Below, piece by piece: positions 1-9,949 of a stretch of 64,000 nt of DNA. The notes below the pieces were generated by a model. The model saw nothing but the letters and a program-made list of their open reading frames with translations. It was not told the DNA's origin and made no database searches. Every line of letters begins with the position of its first letter. Positions within the stretch are counted from its first letter, which is position 1. The stretch spans positions 808,501 through 872,500 of the forward strand of contig OX359192.1 of NCBI GenBank assembly GCA_947172415.1, read 5' to 3'. Made by a program: the position numbers and the translations under genes. The DNA comes from Chondrosia reniformis (Eukaryota; Porifera; Demospongiae; Chondrillida; Chondrillidae).

Positions 1-181
1 AAAAGATGTCACTATTAGTTTGAATGATATGAATCCCTGATTGAAGGTATTCGTGTTTAACTGACTCAAAGTAAGAATCAAAGTTAATGGACACAACCTG
101 TAAAACATGTACGTGTATATACAGATAACAGAGTCACTAGTATATAGCATGAGTATACCTTTAAAAATAAGTCTACATTAC

Positions 182-307
182 CTGTCCAATCTTGGGTTTA
201 TCTAACTTTAGCCCAGCTAAGGCTAGCTTATATCCATATGTTCCAAAGGAGACATCAACTATATCTGCAATATCTGCAGTTGTCCAACCAGGACGTCTAC
301 CTAAAGC
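182..307 (-). CDS. lone internal exon of an unidentified gene (possibly TFIIB/BRF2-like)
   Basis: On the minus strand, 126 bases (42 codons, no stop) lie between an acceptor-like CTGAAG and a donor-like CAG|GTA. The peptide contains GRRPGWTTADIADIVDVS and then FGTYGYKLALAGLKLDK, which reads like a helix-rich domain. The stretch around DVSFGTYGYKLALAGL weakly recalls the cyclin fold of BRF2, a TFIIB-like RNA polymerase III factor, but I could not confirm this and give no symbol. The downstream part of the gene would lie left of the window. I found no convincing upstream exon before the minisatellite at 1.3 kb. Confidence 0.35.
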
Positions 308-438
308 CTTCAGGTAGGTAAATTAAACTAAAAAATGAATTCTATGAAAATAGCATGCATATGAAGGTTACAATAAATGAAACAAAGCAGTACAGCTTAA
401 CATATGAAGTAATCAGGGGTACTTGTTGCGCCCATAAT

Positions 439-552
439 GAATTGGTTACAATTTGAGCATCAGCAACACTTATTATTAATCAAAGTATTAGGACGTTTCA
501 ACCCGTAGGTCTTCCTCAGCAGTGTTCCTGATGCTTAAATTGTAACCAATTC
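439..552 (-). mobile_element. foldback element with hammerhead-like core
   Basis: Arms 439-470 and 521-552 are imperfect inverted repeats of about 32 bases. Read on the minus strand, the 5' arm leads into CUGAGGA, a short stem GACC-UACG-GGUU and GAAACGUC (492-522), which match the hammerhead core CUGANGA...GAAA...NUH. A single A precedes stem II, and stem III would be minimal. The same core recurs at 31.54 kb. It could be a non-autonomous element or a degenerate ribozyme. Confidence 0.5.
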
Positions 553-620
553 AGCTTTACATATGTTATAATTATTTCACAATCGCCATATTAAATAATT
601 TACCATACAGAAGTGGCATA

Positions 621-716
621 TATTAACCGTACACATCAAATCTATGTTTGGGCTCATCATTCCTACTTCAACCATCATGATGCGCCCAAACATAGATTTG
701 ATGTGTACGGTTAATA
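621..716. repeat. perfect 33-bp inverted repeat (hairpin)
   Basis: Bases 621-653 and 684-716 are exact reverse complements, beginning TATTAACCGTACACATC, with a 30-base spacer. Weaker pairing (TCATCAT/ATGATG) continues inside the spacer. No coding sequence is present. It looks like a recent foldback MITE or a hairpin RNA source. Confidence 0.85.
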
Positions 717-757
717 CACGTAAATTTCAGTTAACCACTTGTGTATGGTTAGCCTTA

Positions 758-823
758 TCACATGATCACTGTTGTCACATGATCACTGTTGTCACATGAT
801 CACTGTTGTCACATGATCACATG
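758..823. repeat. short tandem repeat, unit about 18 bp, ~4 copies
   Basis: The unit TCACATGATCACTGTTG is repeated about four times, the last copy imperfect. Each unit holds the palindrome TGATCA. Bases 827-1311 downstream are AT-rich, with no exon or repeat that I can support. Confidence 0.85.
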
Positions 824-1311
824 TTCACTGTTTTGTTTCATTACCCTTTTCTAGATGTGCTAGTCACTGTTGCATGCTAGCACTACCATTCCTTCTTCTA
901 ACATCATTTTGAAATATTTTATTTACTCTATTTGTACTCACCTTTATTTTATCTCCTATTACTTTTCTCATTTTAGTCTAATGAGCAAAGTATATGGTAC
1001 AATACAAACTGTATACTTTACTATCCAATTATATACGTACAAACATTTAATAGCTTTGTTATTGTATGTACATATTGTAACCAGGCTTCAAATATATCTT
1101 CCTATGCTATATAATTATTCTGGCAAGCCAGACATTTTATGTTCTGGTCCTGTTTACTATTTTCTACACTTTACCAAATATTCTAAGTTGCATATACAAA
1201 ATCATCATGCATATAATACATAATGTAATATTAGAGACTATTGTCTAACAACACCAACTAGATTACGTACATTACATGATTGCCTTACTATTGTATCAGT
1301 TTGAGGTCGAG

Positions 1312-2250
1312 CTCCCAGAGGTGGAGTTCCCTGAGTTGTAGTTCCCGGAGGTGTAGTTCCCGGAGGTGTAGTTCCCGGAGTTGTAGTTCCCGGAGGTGTA
1401 GTTCCCGGAGTTGTAGTTCCCGGAGGTGTAGTTCCCGGAGGTGTAGTTCCCTGAGTTGTAGTTCCCTGAGTTGTAGTTCCCGGAGGTGTAGTTCCCTGAG
1501 GTGTAGTTCCCGGAGGTGTAGTTCCCAGAGTTGTAGTTCCCTGAGGTGTAGTTCCCGGAGTTGTAGTTCCCGGAGTTGTAGTTCCCGGAGTTGTAGTTCC
1601 CTGAGGTGTAGTTCCCAGAGTTGTAGTTCCCTGAGGTGTAGTTCCCGGAGTTGTAGTTCCCGGAGTTGTAGTTCCCGGAGTTGTAGTTCCCGGAGGTGTA
1701 GTTCCCGGAGGTGTAGTTCCCGGAGTTGTAGTTCCCTGAGTTGTAGTTCCCGGAGGTGTAGTTCCCGGAGGTGTAGTTCCCGGAGTTGTAGTTCCCTGAG
1801 TTGTAGTTCCCGGAGTTGTAGTTCCCGGAGTTGTAGTTCCCTGAGGTGTAGTTCCCAGAGTTGTAGTTCCCTGAGGTGTAGTTCCCGGAGTTGTAGTTCC
1901 CGGAGTTGTAGTTCCCGGAGTTGTAGTTCCCTGAGGTGTAGTTCCCAGAGTTGTAGTTCCCTGAGGTGTAGTTCCCGGAGTTGTAGTTCCCGGAGTTGTA
2001 GTTCCCGGAGTTGTAGTTCCCGGAGGTGTAGTTCCCGGAGGTGTAGTTCCCGGAGGTGTAGTTCCCGGAGGTGTAGTTCCCGGAGGTGTAGTTCCCGGAG
2101 GTGTAGTTCCCGGAGGTGTAGTTCCCGGAGGTGTAGTTCCCGGAGGTGTAGTTCCCGGAGGTGTAGTTCCCGGAGGTGTAGTTCCCGGAGGTGTAGTTCC
2201 CGGAGGTGTAGTTCCCGGAGTTGGAGTTCCTGGAGGTGTAGTTCCCTGAG
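1312..2250. repeat. 15-bp minisatellite, about 62 units
   Basis: The plus-strand unit is GTAGTTCCCGGAGGT. Because 15 is a multiple of three, five of the six frames stay open, including a minus frame reading GTTPP and a plus frame reading SSRRC, so the long open frames (1238-2341 minus, 1280-2260 plus) are weak evidence of coding. Units differ at two places: CCCGG versus CCCTG or CCCAG, and GGTG versus GTTG. In the GTTPP frame these changes alter residues (P/Q/L and P/T), so nothing suggests selection on a protein. A mucin-like exon of the neighbouring minus-strand gene cannot be excluded, since an acceptor-like TATGTAG lies near 2255. Confidence 0.9.
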
Positions 2251-2706
2251 CTACATATAGATACTTAACATAAGACAGGGTATGATGGACAACATAGAGG
2301 CGGAATTGTGAAGTGGGAGAGTATATACTTTTTCTGTACAAATGAATTCGTTCATGAATCTTGGGTGGATTGGTGGGGTTAGCGGATTAAAGAGGGGTTG
2401 GATTATCAAGGTGACACTGTATGCATACAAATCCTATGTATGGTGTTTATAATAAATATATACATTTAAATACAAATATCTAATACATTTAGGTATATAT
2501 TGATACTAGTAAAATTCTAATTATATATATCTGAATTCATATCACTCTTTATTATTTATACATATTACATGGCATATGAATAATTTTAATATACAAATAT
2601 ACTTCATTTTGGAGAGATTTAGAATATTTATTAAATTGCACACACACATTTTTTGTCTTAAGGTATTAGAAATCACATTGATGTATATGGTTGTGGAATG
2701 ACTTAC

Positions 2707-3889
2707 TTTGTTTTTCAAAACTCAACAGTTCAAGCTCCTTTGTCAATTCCTGTTTCATGAAATAATTAATAAGCACTTCTTTCATTACCTTTGCAAGACC
2801 AGTATTATCACGGTAAAACTTGAGGAAGAGAAACTGAAAGTCCGTTTTACAGAAACAGTTGCAGCAAACATTACAATTTTTAAAAACACAGATACAGCAA
2901 CACTGCATTGCACACAATCGTAGGAAGGACAGGTTCTTACAATTCCTACGAAGTCGAGGGTAGAAGAAACGAGGAGGAAGTCCCGAGTACAGTGCAAATT
3001 CGGCAGCAAGTTTCCAATTGAAGTCATTAAAGTGAGGCAGAAAAAACCACACAAGACCTATCAGGGTGGCTATTCCTGCTGCAGCAAGGAGAGCGATATT
3101 GGCATACCAGACGTACTGCAACAGATTTAAGGACGAGAGGACACATGAATATTCAGTTTCATTCAGGTCGGTAGGCCATTCCAGGGGTTCAGAGTTTATC
3201 TGAATGCAGGTCCTAGAGCTACTGTTGGCAGGGTTAGATGAACACAGAAAGGAAGGAATGTAATCACAGAAAAAGCAAAAGTTGGCAAAAAATGCTCCTC
3301 CAACAATAGCCATCTGAATAGCTAATTTAACGAGATAACTGATGGTTATAGCATATTTATTTTTGAATGTTTTGTAAAGGTCTTGTACGATTTTATAGTT
3401 TTCGGGGTCATAGTCGCCAATCTTACCATCCCTACGAGGGCGCAGGCTCTTGGCCGACTCTGTAAAGAATTGGAATCGACCAGCGAAGGAGGAGGACCAG
3501 ATGAAGTGAGGCACTACCAGCACGACGGCCTGAGCAACAATGTAGAAGGCGAAATAGTCGGTGAGCGGAGTGTAGTAGCTACAGAAACTGTTGATAAAAT
3601 CACTCTGTGACCTTGTGAAATTGTCCGGAGTGAAGCATTGAACAGATTCGCCTCGAATGGAAGACAGCACTTCTAGTACAGTTAGGGCCAACATCCCGGA
3701 GGCTATGTATAGGAGAGCTTGGTCCCAGAATAAATCTCTGGAGGAGGAGGAGTCTTCAGGAGACTTAGATGAATCTTTTTTATCATTATCTACCTCTGAG
3801 TCTTCATTGTTGGCTTTTAAGCCCTGGAACTTTGCAGCGGTAAGGATATTTTGGGTCCCGGTAGTTTCGGGTACCGTAGTTTCGGCCAT
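2707..3889 (-). CDS. LRRC8/pannexin-like four-helix channel subunit
   Basis: Probably a plasma-membrane large-pore channel subunit. The reading frame starts at 3889. An acidic, Ser-rich cytoplasmic N-terminus (to ~55) is followed by a membrane helix at ~57-78, a first outer loop with two Cys (VQCFTP and NSFCSYY), a helix at ~112-132 ending VVPHFIW, and helices at ~186-212 and ~262-288. The second outer loop has several Cys and N-glycosylation sequons. The segment TDFQFLFLKFYRDNTGL resembles the post-TM4 part of LRRC8 proteins. No leucine-rich repeats are visible. A strong donor (AAA|GTAAGT, 2701-2706) shows the exon probably ends at 2707 rather than at the in-frame stop at 2666, so a 3' exon at lower coordinates is expected; I could not identify it in 2251-2700. 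An innexin is the alternative family. Confidence 0.6.
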
Positions 3890-4815
3890 TTATTTCCTCA
3901 CGTGACAACAATAGAGTCCACGCATATCCGGTCCGCTGTAACTCATCCGGCGGATAACGATCTCATCCGAAAGTGCCGCTCGCGAATTATGTTCTGATCG
4001 TGACTCAGTACGTGGTATAGGAGCAAATTATATTCTTCGATTTTACTCAAGACAAATTTTAACTCAAGTATTGTAAGAGCAGTATACGACAAAACCTATA
4101 TCTCCGATAGCGTACGTGGACTGCATAGTACCACTTTAAAGCTAGATAGCAGTCTTCCCTTCGATTGCATTGTGTCTATAATTAATTGCACTATTAAACT
4201 CGTATATACAGATATTTGAGCGGTTTTAATTTAAGGATATCTTGCCTAGACAATATTTGCGTATATGTATACATGATGCAAGCTTATAACTTATCCCTAT
4301 ACGTTATGGCAGAACATGCAGAATCTGAGATCATGCAATAGTCGCACTCTTGCAATTGTGCTTTGATTATTTTTAAAATCAGTAAAGTACTTGATTTTTA
4401 GGATTCCGAAGTTTATTTAGCTTGAAAAAGATGAGCTGAATATTACCCAGTCATTGAGATTCATATAATGTATTTTACTACTGCATGCAACAACTGCATA
4501 TTTATGGTTAAGTATATATATCCTTTATTGATGACATTCAGTCGATCTGCTGCAATCACAGACTTAGCTAGCTTGTGAAGTCTGTGTGGGATATCCCAAA
4601 TGATCTACTTAATGTGGACTGCAAGATTAGGCTGATTCAGCCTGACTGCATCTAGCTATGGACTATATATATGTATATTTGACAATGCCGCATTGGGGAG
4701 TCTGTACCCTTATTGGTTAGATAATGAATGGGAAAAAGTTACCAAAGATTTCAGGAAATAATTATTTGAACAAAATGGCCGACAGTTCAATTACGTTTTC
4801 GCATAGGTTACATAT
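3890..4815. promoter_or_regulatory. divergent intergenic region
   Basis: This spacer separates the channel gene (minus, start 3889) from the polyamine oxidase gene (plus, start 4816/4846), so it probably holds both promoters. The first ~110 bases next to the channel gene are CpG-rich (CATCCGGCGGATAACG); the rest is AT-rich. No specific factor site can be named. No gene or repeat was recognised. Confidence 0.4.
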
Positions 4816-6303
4816 GTGCGAGAAAGAGAAAGAGACATGCAGGCAATGGAGAAGGTCTACAAGGTAGTCATTGTAGGCGGAGGAATGGCGGGGATAGGAG
4901 CTGCATCGAGGCTTTGTAAATATTCCGGCACCTTTGATGTCAAGCTCTTGGAGACCGGTGGGGAACTAGGAGGAAGATGTCGAAGTATCAGGTTATCCGG
5001 AGTACCAGTAGAGCTGGGAGCTACGTTTTTGCACGGCACTACAGGAAACGTCTTGTACAGACTGGCGTCAGAGGCCGGCATTGCTAGCTACCCTAATGTC
5101 CTACCGAATGACGACAGCCTGTGGGTCACAAGCTCAGGAAGGGAACCTGTGATCCTTAAAGAGTGTCTGATGCTCTTCTCTGAAGCCATCAAAGTATCAT
5201 CCGAATACAGGAAGAAGGTAGATATGAAGCGATTTCTTACTGACACTTACAATGAGTTAGCACTGGCCAAGGGGCTGATGAATGAGAACACGAGGGATCT
5301 CACATCAGCCCTCCTTAGGCAGTTCTTACTGAACCGTGGTGTAATAGAGGGATCACATCTTTGTGAAGGAGTGTCTACTGATATGGATTACAACTCTCCA
5401 GAAGGACCAGAAGATAATTCCTTTGAGTTGCCATATTGTAGTGCTGACCTGATATCACTGCTCACCAAGGACATACCTAAAGATGTGATTCAGTTAGATT
5501 GCACAGTAGAGTCGATAGAGTGGAATCCTTGGGAGGCAGAAGGCAAAGGAATGGTTGACTATCCTGTTAGGGTCAGGAGTAGTAAAGGTGTTTACCCTTG
5601 CGATCATGTCATAGTAACTCTCCCATTGGGAGTCATAAAGCAGTATGAAAAGAAAATGTCTGTCTCTAATGGTTTGAGAGATGGTCTCTTTATTCCTCCA
5701 CTACCAGCAGGCAAGTTAGAAGCAATTGCAGGAATTAAAATTGATTTAGTTAACAAGATGATAGTAGAATTCCCAACTCCCTTTTTGGCCAAAGAAGTAA
5801 CAAGTGTTGAGTTAGTGTGGTTGGAAGAAGATTTACGGGATGTCTTTGTACAGAAGTTTCCTTGGGTTGGTAGTCTATTTCAAATGATGAAGTTGAAGGA
5901 CTCAAATGTCATAATTTTCTTTGTAACTGGATCTGCTGCTCAAACAATACCTCATCTATCACAACAAGAACTGACTGATGGTGTGTGCTATGTTTTGCAG
6001 CGATTCCTCCAATGTGCCATTCCTTCACCAACCAGAATAATCTGCAGTGATTGGGGGAGTAAGCCATTTTATGGATCCTACTCTTACAACATTAATCAAG
6101 ACAGCCATTTTGATCGTCTGAAATTATCCAAGCCCCTAGCAAGTAACCCTCCCAATCAGGTTCTATTTGCAGGAGAGGCCACGCACTGCAGAGAATACAG
6201 CACTATCCACGGAGCGTACAAAACAGGCATCAGAGAAGCAGACAGACTCTTAGAGTTTAAAAACAAGGAAATCATTAAAAAGACTAGTCACTGTTTCAAT
6301 TAA
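4816..6303 (+). CDS. polyamine oxidase (SMOX/PAOX-like), left palindrome copy
   Basis: FAD-dependent amine oxidase that would oxidise spermine or N1-acetylated polyamines, releasing an aminoaldehyde and H2O2. The coding region is one exon. An N-terminal Rossmann motif VVIVGGGMAGIGAASRL leads into ELGGRCRS; SDWGSKPFYGSYSY and the C-terminal FAGEATHCREYSTIHGAY are family signatures. Length 495 aa from 4816 or 485 aa from the ATG at 4846; the latter is preferred because the second copy starts at the matching MEKVYK. No peroxisomal SKL/PRL-type ending is seen. It faces a second copy at 11.1-12.5 kb in opposite orientation. Intronless coding suggests an old retrocopy origin, which is inference. 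Substrate preference cannot be read from sequence. Confidence 0.85.
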   Translation: MRERERDMQAMEKVYKVVIVGGGMAGIGAASRLCKYSGTFDVKLLETGGELGGRCRSIRLSGVPVELGATFLHGTTGNVLYRLASEAGIASYPNVLPNDDSLWVTSSGREPVILKECLMLFSEAIKVSSEYRKKVDMKRFLTDTYNELALAKGLMNENTRDLTSALLRQFLLNRGVIEGSHLCEGVSTDMDYNSPEGPEDNSFELPYCSADLISLLTKDIPKDVIQLDCTVESIEWNPWEAEGKGMVDYPVRVRSSKGVYPCDHVIVTLPLGVIKQYEKKMSVSNGLRDGLFIPPLPAGKLEAIAGIKIDLVNKMIVEFPTPFLAKEVTSVELVWLEEDLRDVFVQKFPWVGSLFQMMKLKDSNVIIFFVTGSAAQTIPHLSQQELTDGVCYVLQRFLQCAIPSPTRIICSDWGSKPFYGSYSYNINQDSHFDRLKLSKPLASNPPNQVLFAGEATHCREYSTIHGAYKTGIREADRLLEFKNKEIIKKTSHCFN

Positions 6304-6342
6304 TTTTAAAATCTTACAATTACTTAACTTGATGTATATAAA

Positions 6343-6590
6343 TGTGCATGAAAAATCTAAGATACCATTTTCCTACATGCTATATGCCTATTCTGTAAAA
6401 AGAGCCTATAGGGGAACTAAACCTAAAGAGAGCTTTAGATGAAGATACAGGAGTCTTTTCTTCCTTCTTTTCCCTTCTTTCATCTTCTTCTCCACTGGGT
6501 CAGACAGCCGTTTCTGGGAATTCCACCCTTCATCAGTGATCCTGGGAGTCTTTGTCTTTTTCTTTATCTTGATCTTCTGTGAATCCTTGG
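6343..6590 (-). mobile_element. dispersed repeat R1, copy a (minus)
   Basis: R1 is a ~200-base repeat. In its forward sense it starts near a GACTCCCAGGGTCACTGATG motif, runs through a purine-rich tract and CATCCAAAGCTCTCACTAGG, and ends near GTGTATTAGATTTTTCATG. This full-length copy lies just past the left polyamine oxidase gene and is absent from the right palindrome arm, so it inserted after the duplication or was lost there. It contains an intact hammerhead motif. No coding capacity or terminal inverted repeats are visible. Confidence 0.75.
6497..6542 (-). ncRNA. hammerhead ribozyme motif (R1 copy a)
   Basis: Minus strand: stem I GGAUCA...UGACCC, core CUGAUGA, stem II GGG...CCC, then GAAAC, a self-complementary stem III (ACGGCUGU) and GUC as cleavage triplet, with cleavage expected after the base at 6503. 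Stem I has an A-U pair where other copies have G-U. Minimal stem III is known from hammerheads that act as dimers. The A-A opposition next to stem II is not ideal. Confidence 0.6.
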
Positions 6591-6973
6591 CATGCATGTT
6601 TAAAAAGGATCACTTATAATAACAACTGTACATATTTATTGAGGAGTTTGAGACACAAGAATTAAGAAAAACTATATGGCTTGTAAGAAAAGCAGCAGAT
6701 TTTATGGTTTAATGTGATTATGTAGAATTTAAAATAATAAACAATAACAATTAATGAGCTATAGTTTTATTATTATTTCCATTTATATATATACAAAAAA
6801 TAATATATGTACATACATTCATTTAATTATCAAAGGATAATAACAGCTACAAGAAAATATATTTAAGTACATGTATATATAGTTGTCAAATATGGTTTAA
6901 TTCTTTCCCATAACTATAGTTTTTTTGCACATTCAAATTCATGATCAACTGCATGAATAAGATTTAAGTATCA
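6591..6973. other. AT-rich spacer inside left palindrome arm
   Basis: No gene seen. The stretch around 6720-6790 is the inverted counterpart of ~10330-10430 in the right arm, showing that the duplicated unit included this intergenic DNA. Confidence 0.5.
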
Positions 6974-8230
6974 TCAGCTTGGTGGATGTAAACACATATA
7001 TATTACTTGCAAGCTGCCCAAATCCACCAACACTTGTAGTAAGTATTTTAGAGTGCGCCATGATGGTCAGTTCAGCACCGGTCTGATATTCTATTTCCTC
7101 CATCTTATTGGTCTTCATTAATTCTTTAGCATGACCAATGTGTCTATAACAGTACCTTCAGTAACCTTGACAGAACCGTTGTACTCCCTTCTCACCCACT
7201 CCTTCACCAGGTCTGAATCTGTCAATATTAAAATAGGAGCACGGGGTCCAATTGACTTTTCACTTCTTGCAATAGTTTTAATAATTAATCTCTTCCAAGT
7301 TTCCTCACTAAGTAGATTAAATTTACTCCATCTTGTGAGTGGAGCTCTTTCATTGTACAATCCATAAAATCCGGTCCTTATATATATGAACTACGCTGTA
7401 GTTTTGATCTGCTCTTATGCCTATCTTCTTTAGTTCATCAGACGCCCTAGTAAGAACCTCTTCGCTAAATTTGAACAAGTAGCGGCTGAATTGACCACTA
7501 ACTAGACGAAAAGACTGGCTTGTTAAAGTCCAATTCATAACACCAGTTTTATGAGTCAATTCAGAGTTACTGGAACACTTTTGCATTTTAGGGTCCTCGT
7601 GTGTTCTCAAAAAATTCAGTATGCTTTGAAAGGGAATGGTAGTTTGAAGAAATAAGTGTTGCTTTTCTACTTTACAGCTGAAAATGTTTCGTATTTCATC
7701 AGAGGGTCCAGGTACTTCAGACTTTCGCTCTCCCCCCCAAATTAATGTATCCTCCAGTTCAGGTTTGTTGATTGTGGCATTCTTGCCAATAATTGTTAAA
7801 ATCTCTTCATCAATGTCCCAGTTTATATAATTAGGTTCAAAGATATTTCTCTGTCTAGAGGTTCGGAAGGGCTGGCTGCTCCATTGAATGAAAAGGAGTC
7901 GTTCCGACAAAATGGCCAAGATCAGGGCGACATAGGTTCCTCTGACTTTGTCAGCTAGTCCGACCGATATTGGATATTCTTTAAAATGCCAAATTAACGT
8001 TCTGAGATCTTTAATCTCCTTGGGGTCTTTTAACAGTAACTTCCCTCGTTCCTTCTCGTGCCATTTAGCGTATTCAATGAGCGAATGCATTGGTTCTCTA
8101 GTCTCTTCGAGCTGCTTTCTAGATCTAGATCTGTCTGCAGTTTTGCATAGTATATCCGCTCTAAATAGGGACATATACGCATCAGTTAGGTCTGAGTCTG
8201 AGTAGGAACCATCCCTCTGACAAACACCAT
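6974..8230 (-). pseudogene. fucosyltransferase-like pseudogene, left palindrome copy
   Basis: Inverted copy of the intact gene at 8543-9949. Three lesions are visible against that copy. About 160 bases corresponding to 8572-8731 are missing, which removes the membrane anchor and part of the stem region and leads to a quick stop. Four extra bases in a TA run near 7380 shift the frame right after SVVHI. Two extra bases near 7146 shift it again. Most other positions are nearly identical, so decay is recent or the copy is a collapsed allele. The remaining open part (7350-8174) starts at an internal Met and lacks any signal or anchor. Confidence 0.8.
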
Positions 8231-8542
8231 TATAATTAAAAACTTGCGTACCTTATAGCGGGAAATCTTCGCGAGGACTTTAATTTCACGTTTTTTTTGC
8301 GAGCTAGCCCCAAATTATTCAAACTTCTGTCACCTCCTCCTCAGATCTATATACCAGACTTGACAACTGCCCCATCATCAGCAAACAGATTGACAGTTGA
8401 GATCAAGGATTTGGGAAAATCATTGACATATAAGCGAGAACAACAAGGGTCCTAAAAAAATTGACCCTTGAGCTAGGGACACCTCTAATTAAGGTTTCCG
8501 TTTCTGAGGTTTGTAGCATACGCAAGTTTTTTTATAGCAAAA

Positions 8543-9949
8543 ATGGTGTTTGTCAGAGGGATGGTTCCTACGCTGAGAAGTATACTCTTCTTATTATTCC
8601 TAGTTTGTGCGTGTCTGGAGTTGATAGTGTTATATAACTCTGAAACTATACAAGGATGGCAATCGATGGACGAATATGCAAAGAATTCTTCGCTCAAAAT
8701 AACACCAGCTTTGAAAGTGACACCTGAAGCGTCAGACTCGGACCTAACTGATGCGTATATGTCCCTATTTAGAGCAGATATACTATGCAAAACTGCAGAC
8801 AGATCTAGATCTAGAAAGCAGCTCGAAGAGACTAGAGAACCAATGCATTCGCTCATTGAATACGCTAAATGGCACGAGAAGGAACGAGGGAAGTTACTGT
8901 TAAAAGACCCCAAGGAGATTAAAGATCTCAGAACGTTAATTTGGCATTTTAAAGAATATCCAATATCGGTCGGACTAGCTGACAAAGTCAGAGGAACCTA
9001 TGTCGCCCTGATCTTGGCCATTTTGTCGGAACGACTCCTTTTCATTCAATGGAGCAGCCAGCCCTTCCGAACCTCTAGACAGAGAAATATCTTTGAACCT
9101 AATTATATAAACTGGGACATTGATGAAGAGATTTTAACAATTATTGGCAAGAATGCCACAATCAACAAACCTGAACTGAAGGATACATTAATTTGGGGGG
9201 GAGAGCGAAAGTCTGAAGTACCTGGACCCTCTGATGAAATACGAAACATTTTCAGCTGTAAAGTAGAAAAGCAACACTTATTTCTTCGAACTACCATTCC
9301 CTTTCAAAGCATACTGAATTTTTTGAGAACACACGAGGACCCTAAAATGCAAAAGTGTTCCAGTAACTCTGAATTGACTCATAAAACTGGTGTTATGAAT
9401 TGGACTTTAACAAGCCAGTCTTTTCGTCTAGTTAGTGGTCAATTCAGCCGCTACTTGTTCAAATTTAGCGAAGAGGTTCTTACTAGGGCGTCTGATGAAC
9501 TAAAGAAGATAGGCATAAGAGCAGATCAAAACTACAGCGTAGTTCATATAAGGACCGGATTTTATGGATTGTACAATGAAAGAGCTCCACTCACAAGATG
9601 GAGTAAATTTAATCCACTTAGTGAGGAAACTTGGAAGAGATTAATTAATAAAACTATTGCAAGAAGTGAAAAGTCAATTGGACCCCGTGCTCCTATTTTA
9701 GTATTGACAGATTCAGACCTGGTGAAGGAGTGGGTGAGAAGGGAGTACAACGGTTCTGTCAAGGTTACTGAAGGTACTGTTAGACACATTGGTCATGCTA
9801 AAGAATTAATGAAGACCAATAAGATGGAGGAAATAGAATATCAGACTGGTGCTGAACTGACCATCATGGCGCACTCTAAAATACTTACTACAAGTGTTGG
9901 TGGATTTGGGCAGCTTGCAAGCAATATGTGTTTACATCCACCAAGCTGA
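8543..9949 (+). CDS. type II membrane fucosyltransferase-like protein
   Basis: 468 aa, one exon. Residues ~10-32 (ILFLLFLVCACLELIVLY) form a signal anchor, as in Golgi glycosyltransferases. The stretch KVRGTYVALILAILSERLLF resembles the donor-site entry of GT-B fucosyltransferases (FUT8/NodZ/POFUT-like), YSVVHIRTG resembles their HxR motif, and QTGAELTIMAHSKILTTSVG resembles the C-terminal motif near the GDP-fucose site. Several N-glycosylation sequons are present. Which acceptor it modifies cannot be told. Start chosen at the first ATG, directly before the anchor. A broken copy lies head-to-head on the other palindrome arm. Assignment rests on motif recognition only; another nucleotide-sugar transferase family is possible. 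Confidence 0.55.
   Translation: MVFVRGMVPTLRSILFLLFLVCACLELIVLYNSETIQGWQSMDEYAKNSSLKITPALKVTPEASDSDLTDAYMSLFRADILCKTADRSRSRKQLEETREPMHSLIEYAKWHEKERGKLLLKDPKEIKDLRTLIWHFKEYPISVGLADKVRGTYVALILAILSERLLFIQWSSQPFRTSRQRNIFEPNYINWDIDEEILTIIGKNATINKPELKDTLIWGGERKSEVPGPSDEIRNIFSCKVEKQHLFLRTTIPFQSILNFLRTHEDPKMQKCSSNSELTHKTGVMNWTLTSQSFRLVSGQFSRYLFKFSEEVLTRASDELKKIGIRADQNYSVVHIRTGFYGLYNERAPLTRWSKFNPLSEETWKRLINKTIARSEKSIGPRAPILVLTDSDLVKEWVRREYNGSVKVTEGTVRHIGHAKELMKTNKMEEIEYQTGAELTIMAHSKILTTSVGGFGQLASNMCLHPPS

Larger units (their letters stand above)
4846..8250 (+). repeat. left arm of a large imperfect palindrome
   Basis: This arm holds polyamine oxidase (+) and the fucosyltransferase-like pseudogene (-). 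It is the inverted counterpart of ~8512-12510. Similarity continues through the intergenic sequence (for example 6900-7010 against 9950-10030). It has its own insertion at ~6300-6700, including an R1 repeat. The unpaired centre is ~8251-8511. Confidence 0.85.

Noticed and set aside
870-1223. 117-aa plus-strand ORF
   Set aside because: AT-rich, low-complexity translation with no family signal or splice context.
1280-2260. Plus-strand Cys/Ser/Arg-rich ORF over the same array
   Set aside because: Same reason; composition is a by-product of the repeat.
1238-2341. Long minus-strand ORF (TTPPG repeats) as a mucin- or collagen-like protein
   Set aside because: The 15-bp unit keeps five of six frames open, and unit variants change residues without synonymous bias. 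Kept as a minisatellite only.
7118-8174. Left fucosyltransferase-like ORFs as two separate genes
   Set aside because: They are frames of one decayed copy of the intact gene at 8543-9949.
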